Below, piece by piece: positions 1 to 12,000 of a DNA stretch of 64,000 nt (its first letter is position 1; each line of letters starts with the position of its first letter). The stretch covers positions 12,001,257 to 12,065,256 of the forward strand of contig CM041197.1 in the NCBI GenBank assembly GCA_023078555.1. The letters run 5' to 3'. Below the pieces are notes generated by a model, which was given only the letters and a program-made list of their open reading frames with translations, searched no databases and had not been told where the DNA came from. The position numbers and the translations under genes were made by a program. Source of the DNA: Ulva prolifera. Lineage: Eukaryota; Chlorophyta; Ulvophyceae; Ulvales; Ulvaceae.

Positions 1-3000
1 CGTAAGTCCCTAGCATTGTACGTAAGTCTCGAGCAGTGTACGTAAGTCCCGAGCAGTGTACATAAGTCCCGAGCAGTGTACGTAAGTCCCGAGCACCATA
101 CATAAGTCGCTAGCAGTGTACGTAAGTCCCGAGCACCATACATAAGTCCCGAGCATTGTACGTAAGTCCCGAGCACCATACGTAAGTCCCGAGCAGTGTA
201 CGTAAGTCCCGAGCAGTGTACGTAAGTCCCGAGCACCATACATAAGTCCCGAGCAGTGTACGTAAGTCCCGAGCACCATACATAAGTCCCGAGCAGTGTA
301 CGTAAGTCCCGAGCACCATACATAAGTCCCGAGCAGTGTACGTAAGTCCCGAGCAGTGTACGTAAGTCCCGAGCACCATACATAAGTCCCGAGCAGTGTA
401 CGTAAGTCCCGAGCAGTGTACATAAGTCCCGAGCACCTTACATAAGTCCCTAGCATTGTACGTAAGTCCCGAGCAGTGTGCGTAAGTCCCGAGCAGTGTA
501 CGTAAGTCCCGAGCACCATACATAAGTCCCGAGCAGTGTACGTAAGTCCCGAGCACCATACATAAGTCCCGAGCAGTGTACGTAAGTCCCGAGCAGTGTA
601 CGTAAGTCCCGAGCACCATACATAAGTCCGGAGCAGTGTACGTAAGTCCCGAGCAGTGTACGTAAGTCCCGAGCACCATACATAAGTCCCGAGCAGTGTA
701 CGTAAGTCCCGAGCACCATACATAAGCCGCTAGCAGTGTACGTAAGTCCCGAGCACCATACATAATTCCCGAGCACTGTACGTAAGTCCCGAGCAGTGTA
801 CGTAAGTCCCGAGCACCATACATAAGTCCCGATCAGTGTACGTAAGTCCCGAGCACCATACATAAGTCCCGAGCAGTGTACGTAAGTCCCTAGCATTGTA
901 CGTAAGTCTCGAGCAGTGTACGTAAGTCCCGAGCAGTGTACATAAGTCCCGAGCAGTGTACGTAAGTCCCGAGCACCATACATAAGTCGCTAGCAGTGTA
1001 CGTAAGTCCCGAGCACCATACATAAGTCCCGAGCAGTGTACGTAAGTCCCGAGCACCATACATAAGTCCCGAGCAGTGTACGTAAGTCCCGAGCAGTGTA
1101 CGTAAGTCCCGAGCACCATACATAAGTCCCGAGCAGTGTACGTAAGTCCCTAGCATTGTACGTAAGTCTCGAGCAGTGTACGTAAGTCCCGAGCAGTGTA
1201 CATAAGTCCCGAGCAGTGTACGTAAGTCCCGAGCACCATACATAAGTCGCTAGCAGTGTACGTAAGTCCCGAGCACCATACATAAGTCCCGAGCATTGTA
1301 CGCAAGTCCCGAGCACCATACGTAAGTCCCGAGCAGTGTACGTAAGTCCCGAGCAGTGCACGTAAGTCCCGAGCACCATACATAAGTCCCGAGCAGTGTA
1401 CGTAAGTCCCGAGCACCATACATAAGTCCCGAGCAGTGTACGTAAGTCCCGAGCACCATACATAAGTCCCGAGCAGTGTACATAAGTCCCGAGCAGTGTG
1501 CGTAAGTCCCGAGCAGTGTACGTAAGTCCCGAGCACCATACATAAGTCCCTAGCAGTGTACGTAAGTCCCGAGCACCATACATAAGTCCCGAGCACCATA
1601 CATAAGTCCCTAGCAGTGTACGTAAGTCCCGAGCACCATACATAAGTCGCTAGCAGTGTACGTAAGTCCCTAGCATTGTACGTAAGTCTCGAGCAGTGTA
1701 CGTAAGTCCCGAGCAGTGTACATAAGTCCCGAGCAGTGTACGTAAGTCCCGAGCACCATACATAAGTCGCTAGCAGTGTACGTAAGTCCCGAGCACCATA
1801 CATAAGTCCCGAGCATTGTACGTAAGTCCCGAGCACCATACGTAAGTCCCGAGCAGTGTACGTAAGTCCCGAGCAGTGTACGTAAGTCCCGAGCACCATA
1901 CATAAGTCCCGAGCAGTGTACGTAAGTCCCGAGTACCATACATAAGTCCCGAGCAGTGTACGTAAGTCCCGAGCACCATACATAAGTCCCGAGCAGTGTA
2001 CGTAAGTCCCGAGCAGTGTACGTAAGTCCCGAGCACCATACATAAGTCCCGAGCAGTGTACGTAAGTCCCGAGCAGTGTACATAAGTCCCGAGCACCTTA
2101 CATAAGTCCCTAGCATTGTACGTAAGTCCCGAGCAGTGTGCGTAAGTCCCGAGCAGTGTACGTAAGTCCCGAGCACCATACATAAGTCCCTAGCAGTGTA
2201 CGTAAGTCCCGAGCACCATACATAAGTCCCGAGCACCATACATAAGTCCCTAGCAGTGTACGTAAGTCCCGAGCACCATACATAAGTCCCGATCAGTGTA
2301 CGTAAGTCCCGAGCACCATACATAAGTCCCGAGCAGTGTACGTAAGTCCCTAGCATTGTACGTAAGTCTCGAGCAGTGTACGTAAGTCCCGAGCAGTGTA
2401 CATAAGTCCCGAGCAGTGTACGTAAGTCCCGAGCACCATACATAAGTCGCTAGCAGTGTACGTAAGTCCCGAGCACCATACATAAGTCCCGAGCAGTGTA
2501 CGTAAGTCCCGAGCACCATACATAAGTCCCGAGCAGTGTACGTAAGTCCCGAGCACCATACATAAGTCCCGAGCAGTGTACATAAGTCCCGAGCAGTGTG
2601 CGTAAGTCCCGAGCAGTGTACGTAAGTCCCGAGCACCATACATAAGTCCCTAGCAGTGTACGTAAGTCCCGAGCACCATACATAAGTCCCGAGCACCATA
2701 CATAAGTCCCTAGCAGTGTACGTAAGTCCCGAGCACCATACATAAGTCGCTAGCAGTGTACGTAAGTCCCTAGCATTGTACGTAAGTCTCGAGCAGTGTA
2801 CGTAAGTCCCGAGCAGTGTACATAAGTCCCGAGCAGTGTACGTAAGTCCCGAGCACCATACATAAGTCGCTAGCAGTGTACGTAAGTCCCGAGCACCATA
2901 CATAAGTCCCGAGCATTGTACGTAAGTCCCGAGCACCATACGTAAGTCCCGAGCAGTGTACGTAAGTCCCGAGCAGTGTACGTAAGTCCCGAGCACCATA

Positions 3001-5992
3001 CATAAGTCCCGAGCAGTGTACGTAAGTCCCGAGTACCATACATAAGTCCCGAGCAGTGTACGTAAGTCCCGAGCACCATACATAAGTCCCGAGCAGTGTA
3101 CGTAAGTCCCGAGCAGTGTACGTAAGTCCCGAGCACCATACATAAGTCCCGAGCAGTGTACGTAAGTCCCGAGCAGTGTACATAAGTCCCGAGCACCTTA
3201 CATAAGTCCCTAGCATTGTACGTAAGTCCCAAGCAGTGTGCGTAAGTCCCGAGCAGTGTACGTAAGTCCCGAGCACCATACATAAGTCCCTAGCAGTGTA
3301 CGTAAGTCCCGAGCACCATACATAAGTCCCGAGCAGTGTACGTAAGTCCCGAGCAGTGTACATAAGTCCCGAGCACCTTACATAAGTCCCTAGCATTGTA
3401 CGTAAGTCCCGAGCAGTGTACGTAAGTCCCGAGCAGTGCACGTAAGTCCCGAGCACCATACATAAGTCCCGAGCAGTGTACGTAAGTCCCGAGCACCATA
3501 CATAAGTCCCGAGCAGTGTACGTAAGTCCCGAGCAGTGTACGTAAGTCCCGAGCACCATACATAAGTCCCGAGCAGTGTACGTAAGTCCCGAGCACCATA
3601 CATAAGTCCTGAGCAGTGTACGTAAGTCCCGAGCAGTGTACGTAAGTCCCGAGCACCATACATAAGTCCCGAGCAGTGTACGTAAGTCCCTAGCATTGTA
3701 CGTAAGTCTCGAGCAGTGTACGTAAGTCCCGAGCAGTGTACATAAGTTCCGAGCAGTGTACGTAAGTCTCGAGCAGTGTACGTAAGTCCCGAGCAGTGTA
3801 CATAAGTCCCGAGCAGTGTACGTAAGTCCCGAGCACCATACATAAGTCGCTAGCAGTGTACGTAAGTCCCGAGCACCATACATAAGTCCCGAGCATTGTA
3901 CGTAAGTCCCGAGCACCATACATAAGTCCCTAGCAGTGTACGTAAGTCCCGAGCACCATACATAAGTCCCGAGCACCATACATAAGTCCCGAGCATTGTA
4001 CGTAAGTCCCGAGCACCATACGTAAGTCCCGAGCAGTGTACGTAAGTCCCGAGCAGTGTACGTAAGTCCCGAGCACCATACATAAGTCCCGAGCAGTGTA
4101 CGTAAGTCCCGAGCAGTGTACGTAAGTCCCGAGCAGTGTACATAAGTCCCGAGCACCTTACATAAGTCCCTAGCATTGTACGTAAGTCCCGAGCAGTGTG
4201 CGTAAGTCCCGAGCAGTGTACGTAAGTCCCGAGCACCATACATAAGTCCCGAGCACCATACATAAGTCCCTAGCAGTGTACGTAAGTCCCGAGCACCATA
4301 CATAAGTCCCGAGCAGTGTACGTAAGTCCCGAGCACCATACATAAGTCCTGAGCAGTGTACGTAAGTCCCGAGCAGTGTACGTAAGTCCCGAGCACCATA
4401 CATAAGTCCCGAGCAGTGTACGTAAGTCCCTAGCATTGTACGTAAGTCTCGAGCAGTGTACGTAAGTCCCGAGCACCATACATAAGTCCCGAGCAGTGTA
4501 CGTAAGTCCCGAGCAGTGTACATAAGTCCCAAGCACCTTACATAAGTCCCTAGCATTGTACGTAAGTCCCGAGCAGTGTGCGTAAGTCCCGAGCAGTGTA
4601 CGTAAGTCCCGAGCACCATACATAAGTCCCTAGCAGTGTACGTAAGTCCCGAGCACCATACATAAGTCCCGAGCACCATACATAAGTCCCGAGCACCATA
4701 CATAAGTCCCGAGCACCATACATAAGTCCCGAGCAGTGTACGTAAGTCCCGAGCACCATACATAAGTCCCGAGCAGTGTACGTAAGTCCCGAGCAGTGTA
4801 CGTAAGTCCCGAGCACCATACATAAGTCCCGAGCAGTGTACGTAAGTCCCGAGCAGTGTACGTAAGTCCCGAGCACCATACATAAGTCCCGAGCAGTGTA
4901 CGTAAGTCCCGAGCACCATACATAAGTCCCGAGCAGTGTACGTAAGTCCCGAGCAGTGTACGTAAGTCCCGAGCACCATACATAAGTCCCGAGCAGTGTA
5001 CGTAAGTCCCTAGCATTGTACGTAAGTCTCGAGCAGTGTACGTAAGTCCCGAGCAGTGTACATAAGTTCCGAGCAGTGTACGTAAGTCTCGAGCAGTGTA
5101 CGTAAGTCCCGAGCAGTGTACATAAGTCCCGAGCAGTGTACGTAAGTCCCGAGCACCATACATAAGTCGCGAGCAGTGTACGTAAGTCCCGAGCACCATA
5201 CATAAGTCCCGAGCATTGTACGTAAGTCCCGAGCACCATACATAAGTCCCTAGCAGTGTACGTAAGTCCCGAGCACCATACATAAGTCCCGAGCACCATA
5301 CATAAGTCCCGAGCATTGTACGGAAGTCCCGAGCACCATACGTAAGTCCCGAGCAGTGTACGTAAGTCCCGAGCAGTGTACGTAAGTCCCGAGCACCATA
5401 CATAAGTCCCGAGCAGTGTACGTAAGTCCCGAGCAGTGTACGTAAGTCCCGAGCAGTGTACATAAGTCCCGAGCACCTTACATAAGTCCCTAGCATTGTA
5501 CGTAAGTCCCGAGCAGTGTGCGTAAGTCCCGAGCAGTGTACGTAAGTCCCGAGCATTGTACGGAAGTCCCGAGCACCATACATAAGTCCCTAGCAGTGTA
5601 CGTAAGTCCCGAGCACCATACATAAGTCCCGATCAGTGTACGTAAGTCCCGAGCACCATACATAAGTCCCGAGCAGTGTACGTAAGTCCCGAGCAGTGTA
5701 CGTAAGTCCCGAGCACCATACATAAGTCCCTAGCATTGTACGTAAGTCCCGAGCAGTGTGCGTAAGTCCCGAGCAGTGTACGTAAGTCCCGAGCACCATA
5801 CATAAGTCCCGAGCACCATACATAAGTCCCTAGCAGTGTACGTAAGTCCCGAGCACCATACATAAGTCCCGATCAGTGTACGTAAGTCCCGAGCACCATA
5901 CATAAGTCCCGAGCAGTGTACGTAAGTCCCGAGCAGTGTACGTAAGTCCCGAGCACCATACATAAGTCCCGAGCAGTGTACGTAAGTCCCGA
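1..5992 (+). repeat. 20-bp satellite array, left block (continues beyond window start)
   Basis: About 300 head-to-tail copies of a 20-bp unit, consensus CGTAAGTCCCGAGCAGTGTA. The unit is best read as a near-constant 12-mer AAGTCCCGAGCA followed by one of a few 8-mers: GTGTACGT, CCATACAT, GTGTACAT, TTGTACGT, and rarely CCATACGT, CCTTACAT or GTGTGCGT. The array is already in progress at base 1, so its true start is outside the window. Higher-order duplication is visible: 1361-2230 and 2461-3330 are almost the same, offset 1,100 bp, and parts of 3660-4000 recur 1,320 bp later. The minus strand has few stops in any frame, so long apparent ORFs arise; I treat them as artefacts. No unrelated sequence interrupts this block. 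Confidence 0.98.
5990..5992. other. target site duplication, left copy (CGA)
   Basis: The bases CGA directly precede the CACTA terminus and recur directly after the right terminus at 20631-20633. A 3-bp duplication is the length expected for CACTA/EnSpm insertion. Joining the flanks through a single CGA rebuilds an exact 20-bp satellite unit, so the duplication was made by insertion into the array. Confidence 0.93.
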
Positions 5993-6015
5993 CACTACAA
6001 GGATGGTAGGCAGGT
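5993..6015 (+). repeat. left terminal inverted repeat of the CACTA element
   Basis: Starts CACTACAAGGATG, the superfamily's hallmark CACTA followed by the ACAA seen in many members. It pairs with 20608-20630 over 23 bases with two mismatches, at repeat positions 14 and 15. It is the expected cleavage site for the Tnp2 transposase. Confidence 0.95.
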
Positions 6016-6142
6016 CGGCGTGTACACTCGCGACACATGTTTTGCTCGCTGGCACATTCGCGCACTGTTCACGCACTCTTCAAACACATTCCGTATCTGC
6101 GTGAAGTGCGTGCCAAAAATGTAGGTGAGATGTGTTAGCGGA
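6016..6142. promoter_or_regulatory. left subterminal region with short recurring motifs
   Basis: CACTA elements carry short repeated motifs just inside the ends, bound by the TnpA-type protein. Here I see GTGTACAC at 6020-6027, several GCAC and CGCACT words, and a GAAGTGCGTG. The right end has GTGCACAT (20351 and 20372), GTGTACAT (20423) and two more GAAGTG. The shared words suggest binding sites, but they are short and no single strict consensus is certain. Confidence 0.45.
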
Positions 6143-6423
6143 GTGTTGTGGTGGTGCGCACCTGCAGCGCACCTCATTGAGGAAATGCACATGCCGCGAC
6201 CGCGCTTTCACGCTCCTACGAACAGCATATTATTTGTGTTGTGGTGGTGCGCACCTGCAGCGCACCTCATGGAGCGAAATGCACATGCCGCGAACGCGCT
6301 TTCACGCTCCTACGAACAGCATATTATTTGTGTTGTGGTGGTGCGCACCTGCAGCGCACCTCATGGAGCGAAATGCACATGCCGCGAACGCGCTTTCACG
6401 CTCCTTTGAACAGCACATTTTTT
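6143..6423 (+). repeat. 93-bp tandem repeat, three copies, left subterminal
   Basis: Three consecutive copies begin with GTGTTGTGGTGGTGCGCACC at 6143, 6236 and 6330, so the period is 93-94 bp. Each contains the inverted GGTGCGCACC word, then CTGCAGCGCACC, then ATGCACATG, then GCTTTCACGCTCC. The third copy degenerates at its end. The position just inside the terminus fits a subterminal repeat block of a CACTA element. Short plus-strand ORFs pass through it only because the unit lacks stops. Confidence 0.9.
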
Positions 6424-7568
6424 GCTGGGCTGATTGCGCTCGTCATGCGCATTGTGCCGCCAGAGCCACTATCAGCCGAGCTCCACTGGAACGCGCATCT
6501 ACACTCCTTCGGCGTGTACATGCTGGTTGCACATCTCCACTATACTGCGTGCCCTGCGCCACGCCCGTCGTTGCATTCGTAGCTGGCTCAAGGTGGCATA
6601 CTCTCGCGGCTCTCGGGCAAATGCCACCTTTTAATAATGTCAAATGCACTGTAGCTTAAGAAGAAGCTTTGTATGCGCCGCTGTGGTACAGGGCCCCAAT
6701 CTGCGCAGCAGTCGACACAGCTGCAGGTGCGTATTCCGCCTCGTACGGAGTGCAAACGACGATTAGCGCAAAATTCCGAGACAGTATCCTAACCTGTTGT
6801 GCCCTCTTCCGAGCTGCACGGTGCCCGAGGTCCTTGATCGTATCTGTTGCTGGGGGGGTCTCTATAGCTACGGCGGTATGGGATGCAGTATTTGCTTCAC
6901 CACCAGCTGTCGTATGTACAGCGATAATCCCTGCGGTATCTGCAATAGTATCTGTGGTGACCTCAGCTGGACGAGTATACAATGATGCATTCTTGTATGT
7001 CAATTATCTGGCATGCTTAAATGCTTCACACTTGCAGGCACCGTGTCTGTAGACACCAAGACAGGGACCATCCTGGTTGTGCCACTGATGACATGGGTGT
7101 ATTTGTATGTATTCGATGTTGCTTTGCAACAGTAGGTGCACTAGTGAAGGACTGTGGGTACTAGCCACGATCTAGCAGTGTAACGTAACTTCCAGTCACA
7201 CTTAGCTGCAAACAGGCCTGGGCACCACCTTTACTAGCCGTGCAGTGTTCAGGATCTTTCATGTTTTTGCCGAATGTTTAAATGAGTTTGATGTTTAGCT
7301 AGGTGAGTGCTACTTTGAACCAGCCTCGAATGTTTGCGAATCTGCACTGACTGTGGCCACATGGTTGAAGAGCGTGGTTGAGTCCATATACAGAACATGC
7401 GAATGCAGCATTCATGCATCATGGACCATGAGTCACAGGTGGTGGACATATCCCATTCGGAATACCGTTGGCCGCGATTCCAGTACACTACCAAAAACAA
7501 ATACTGTCATGCAAGGTCCTCCAAAGCAGAAGGCAGACTTATTACAACGACCTGCAGATCACATGCTA
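6424..7568. other. element interior without a recognised gene; possible minus-strand exon
   Basis: About 1.1 kb. I recognise no protein family. On the minus strand, 7003 to 6656 is open for 115 codons and encodes an Ala/Thr-rich stretch (ETPPATDTIKDLGHRAARKR) ending in TAA. It could be a 3' exon of the minus-strand gene further right (7569-8753), but I could not connect them by phase-compatible splice sites. A competing plus-strand frame covers 6669-7052, so neither is certain. From 7053 to 7568 I see no convincing coding sequence. Confidence 0.3.
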
Positions 7569-8753
7569 TCAACGGCTGCGACTACGAGAGTGGGCCTGGA
7601 TTGGCAGCTGCACCGGTCTTTGTTTCCTAGCGAAATGCTGAACCGTCTGGCGCTGGCCCCCATAGTCGTCAAGGCCAGGCGTTCGAACTAGATTGTTAAA
7701 GAACTGGTAATAGCCAGGATCTACGTCCTCTTCTGGAGGAGGTTGCACAGGCAAGTGGCTGAGTTCGCTGTCCGGCCAGAGTACCCCCCCTTCTCTAGTC
7801 AGCTCCCCGTTTTCTAAGTGCTGGCCCCAAGAGCAACCCATAAGCAACACCATCCTGCAATCACCTCAGCATTTTAGACCTTTGTGGAGTTGGCCGTGCC
7901 ACAGGTATAAGAAGGAGCGGGACGGTGAAGCACACCCATCATCTAGATAAGTATCAGACTGAAGCATCCACCTCAAGGTGGACGCCCCATCCCGATCCTC
8001 GACCTCAAAGGCGCGGATTGCCTCTCCCACAAATGAGGCCATCGTGCCGGAATCTTGAAACATCCATCGTGGATGCTTCACGAGCACGCGGCATAGGAAT
8101 TCATCAGGGGGGTCGTGCTCGGGTACTTCACTGGAGTCATGCTGTGATGCACCGATTCCCCCTTCCTGTCGCCGCAACATGTGGCGGTTCCGGAGAACGT
8201 GGAACTGAAATTGACTGGCGTCTACGCCCAAGTAGACGCCAGTCATCAGCGCTGTCAAGAACGGCAGGAACCTGCGGATCACATCCGTGATCCGCAAGAC
8301 CCACTGATTGCAGGCCGCAACGTCCTCCGCCAACTCTGCAGATGCACACGCACGGAGGTCCATGAACAGATTGCATGTCGTATCTACCATGGCCTCGAAT
8401 ATGTGCGGGGTGGGACGCCCATTGCGGGCAAGGTGCTGGATGGCGGAGTGGACGGTGTCCGCAACCGACGGGGTCATGACCACATTCGGGCACTCGTATT
8501 GGCGCCCTTGAGCCTCGCACTTGTCCACATCAATGTCTTCCTGGACGTAGTACATGCCCCACCATGCTCGGCCTTCTTGGGTCCCTATCGCTACTGGTCT
8601 CTCCATAGCTGTGTCTCTGCCGGTCCATCCGGGGAATACATACTGCATCCTCGTCCCCTCCTCATCTATCCGGACGGGGGCCTCTTGAATCAATCGCACA
8701 ACATCGTACTTGCTTTTGTACCGTTTGGAAGGTGCTTTCGAAAAACCCTGCAT
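7569..8753 (-). CDS. unrecognised ORF carried by the transposon (7866-8753, possibly extended to 7569)
   Basis: From ATG at 8753 a minus-strand frame runs 295 codons to a TGA at 7866-7868. The same frame then stays open for another ~99 codons, with ATG at 7853, to a stop at 7569. The first part is of mixed composition, with a helix-rich middle (around residues 130-190, FLPFLTALMTGVYLGVDASQ) and several Cys and Trp. The second part is Pro/Glu-rich (VQPPPEEDVDPGYY) and ends HSRSRSR. I recognise no family and assign no function. Extending across the TGA is inference: it could be a nonsense change, a true C-terminus followed by chance openness, or part of an intron. No GT-AG intron that removes the TGA in frame was found. 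The gene points the same way as the transposase but is separated from it by the 344-bp array. It may be cargo unique to this element lineage. Confidence 0.5.
8212..8245. repeat. perfect 14-bp inverted repeat with 6-nt loop
   Basis: TGACTGGCGTCTAC and its exact reverse complement flank a 6-base loop (GCCCAA). It lies inside the unrecognised minus-strand ORF, so the bases are also codons. A second perfect hairpin follows within 30 bp (8273-8296). Confidence 0.9.
8273..8296. repeat. perfect 10-bp inverted repeat with 4-nt loop
   Basis: TGCGGATCAC and GTGATCCGCA flank ATCC. It lies within the same ORF as the 14-bp hairpin at 8212-8245. Two exact hairpins this close together in coding sequence is unusual. 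Confidence 0.9.
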
Positions 8754-9097
8754 TGTGTGGACGGTCGCTATGGATCAGCCTAGGGAGAATGTCTGGTCGG
8801 CGTCAAAAAGCTACCTCTGGAATTACTGCGCGTCTGGTACGATGTTAACGTGATTGTCTTACTGCCTCTTTGGTGAGTCCTTATGATGGCTTGACGACAG
8901 TAGCGCAACACATGCCTGTACAGATCTGTAGAGCCCGATACCTCCTACGCGGCCTGGCACTGAGTGAACTAATAACTGGATCGCTCGGCCAACCGTTATC
9001 CTTCAAACAGCCACGCACCTAACGCAAATTACACGTGTGTCGTTCATTTGGTGTCACTGCTGCATGTATTACTCGGGGGCAGAAGTGTTGCACAACT
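8754..9097. other. spacer between the unrecognised ORF and the 344-bp array
   Basis: About 340 bp lying upstream of the minus-strand ORF that starts at 8753, so it would hold that gene's promoter. I see no clear TATA box, repeat or ORF here. Only weak similarity to the 344-bp unit appears close to its right edge. Confidence 0.5.
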
Positions 9098-12000
9098 GTA
9101 GCGGTCTCTCCCGAGCAGCCCTCTTGCTGCACGACCCGGGACTGAAGCACAGATGCATCGCACATCGAATAGGTATAAGAATGGGCGGTTTGTGGGCCAC
9201 CAAAAAATTTTGATGTCTGCTCTCCCGGGAGGGCTGCAGCCTACCATTATTTAGTCCAGACTCAAGCTGCCAGAGCTGATGTCTGCATATGCATCGAGCC
9301 GCGAACCTTGGCTAGGAATGCAGTGGATATGTTTGCCAGTCGAATGGTGAAAGAATTAATATGATAGCTTGAGAGTCCTGTCAGGATTGCACTGTTGCAC
9401 GAGTGTGCGTGTTTGGCAAAATGCTGGCACGAGGCACGCATGTAGCAGTCTCTCCCGAGCAGCCCTCTTGCTGCACGACCCGGGACTGAAGCACAGATGC
9501 ATCACACATCGAATAGGTATAAGAATGGGCGGTTTGTGGGCCACCAAAAAATTTTGATGTCTGCTCTCCCGGGAGGGCTGCAGCCTACCATTATTTAGTC
9601 CAGACTCAAGCTGCCAGAGCTGATGTCTGCATATGCATCGGGCCGTGAACCTTGGCTGAGAATGCAGTGGATATGTTTGCCAGTCGAATGGTGAAAGAAT
9701 TAATATGATAGCTTGAGAGTCCTGTCAGGATTGCACTGTTGCACGAGTGTGCGTGTTTGGCAAAATGCTGGCACGAGGCACGCATGTAGCAGTCTCTCCC
9801 GAGCAGCCCTCTTGCTGCACGACCCGGGACTGAAGCACAGATGCATCACACATCGAATAGGTATAAGAATGGGCGGTTTGTGGGCCACCAAAAAATTTTG
9901 ATGTCTGCTCTCCCGGGAGGGCTGCAGCCTACCATTATTTAGTCCAGACTCAAGCTGCCAGAGCTGATGTCTGCATATGCATCGAGCCGCTGAACCTTGG
10001 CTGAGAATGCAGTGGATATGTTTGCCAGTCGAATGGTGAAAGAATTAATAGGATAGCTTGAGAGTCCTGTCAGGATTGCACTGTTGCACGAGTGTGCGTG
10101 TTTGGCAAAATGCTGGCACGAGGCACGCATGTAGCAGTCTCTCCCGATGCAGCCCTCTTGCTGCACGACCCGGGACTGAAGCACAGATGCATCACACATC
10201 GAATAGGTATAAGAATGGGCGGTTTGTGGGCCACCAAAAAATTTTGATGTCTGCTCTCCCGGGAGGGCTGCAGCCTACCATTATTTAGTCCAGACTCAAG
10301 CTGCCAGAGCTGATGTCTGCATATGCATCGGGCCGTGAACCTTGGCTGAGAATGCAGTGGATATGTTTGCCAGTCGAATGGTGAAAGAATTAATATGATA
10401 GCTTGAGAGTCCTGTCAGGATTGCACTGTTGCACGAGTGTGCGTGTTTGGCAAAATGCTGGCACGAGGCACGCATGTAGCAGTCTCTCCCGAGCAGCCCT
10501 CTTGCTGCACGACCCGGGACTGAAGCACAGATGCATCACACATCGAATAGGTATAAGAATGGGCGGTTTGTGGGCCACCAAAAAATTTTGATGTCTGCTC
10601 TCCCGGGAGGGCTGCAGCCTACCATTATTTAGTCCAGACTCAAGCTGCCAGAGCTGATGTCTGCATATGCATCGAGCCGCGAACCTTGGCTGAGAATGCA
10701 GTGGTTATGTTTGCCAGTCGAATGGTGAAAGAATTAATAGGATAGCTTGAGAGTCCTGTCAGGATTGCACTGTTGCACGAGTGTGCGTGTTTGGCAAAAT
10801 GCTGGCACGAGGCACGCATGTAGCAGTCTCTCCCGAGCAGCCCTCTTGCTGCAGGACCCGGGACTCAAGCACAGATGCATCACACATCGAATAGGTATAA
10901 GAATGGGCGGTTTGTGGGCCACCAAAAAATTTTGATGTCTGCTCTCCCGGGAGGGCTGCAGCCTACCATTATTTAGTCCAGACTCAAGCTGCCAGAGCTG
11001 ATGTCTGCATATGCATCGAGCCGCGAACCTTGGCTGAGAATGCAGTGGATATGTTTGCCAGTCGAATGGTGAAAGAATTAATAGGATAGCTTGAGAGTCC
11101 TGTCAGGATTGCACTGTTGCACGAGTGTGCGTGTTTGGCAAAATGCTGGCACGAGGCACGCATGTAGCAGTCTCTCCCGAGCAGCCCTCTTGCTGCACGA
11201 CCCGGGACTGAAGCACAGATGCATCACACATCGAATAGGTATAAGAATGGGCGGTTTGTGGGCCACCAAAAAATTTTGATGTCTGCTCTCCCGGGAGGGC
11301 TGCAGCCTACCATTATTTAGTCCAGACTCAAGCTGCCAGAGCTGATGTCTGCATATGCATCGGGCCGTGAACCTTGGCTGAGAATGCAGTGGATATGTTT
11401 GCCAGTCGAATGGTGAAAGAATTAATATGATAGCTTGAGAGTCCTGTCAGGATTGCACTGTTGCACGAGTGTGCGTGTTTGGCAAAATGCTGGCACGAGG
11501 CACGCATGTAGCAGTCTCTCCCGAGCAGCCCTCTTGCTGCACGACCCGGGACTGAAGCACAGATGCATCACACATCGAATAGGTATAAGAATGGGCGGTT
11601 TGTGGGCCACCAAAAAATTTTGATGTCTGCTCTCCCGGGAGGGCTGCAGCCTACCATTATTTAGTCCAGACTCAAGCTGCCAGAGCTGATGTCTGCATAT
11701 GCATCGAGCCGCGAACCTTGGCTGAGAATGCAGTGGTTATGTTTGCCAGTCGAATGGTGAAAGAATTAATAGGATAGCTTGAGAGTCCTGTCAGGATTGC
11801 ACTGTTGCACGAGTGTGCGTGTTTGGCAAAATGCTGGCACGAGGCACGCATGTAGCAGTCTCTCCCGAGCAGCCCTCTTGCTGCACGACCCGGGACTGAA
11901 GCACAGATGCATCACACATCGAATAGGTATAAGAATGGGCGGTTTGTGGGCCACCAAAAAATTTTGATGTCTGCTCTCCCGGGAGGGCTGCAGCCTACCA

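Noticed and set aside
1-5992. CRISPR-like array
   Set aside because: Repeats abut directly with no unique spacers; the variable 8-mer comes from a tiny recurring set, and the setting is eukaryotic.
6132-6659. Plus-strand 175-codon ORF at the left end of the transposon
   Set aside because: Most of it runs through the triplicated 93-bp repeat, with competing frames open over the same bases.
7855-7880. 25-nt GT-AG 'intron' spanning the TGA at 7866-7868
   Set aside because: Too short, and the phases on the two sides do not match.
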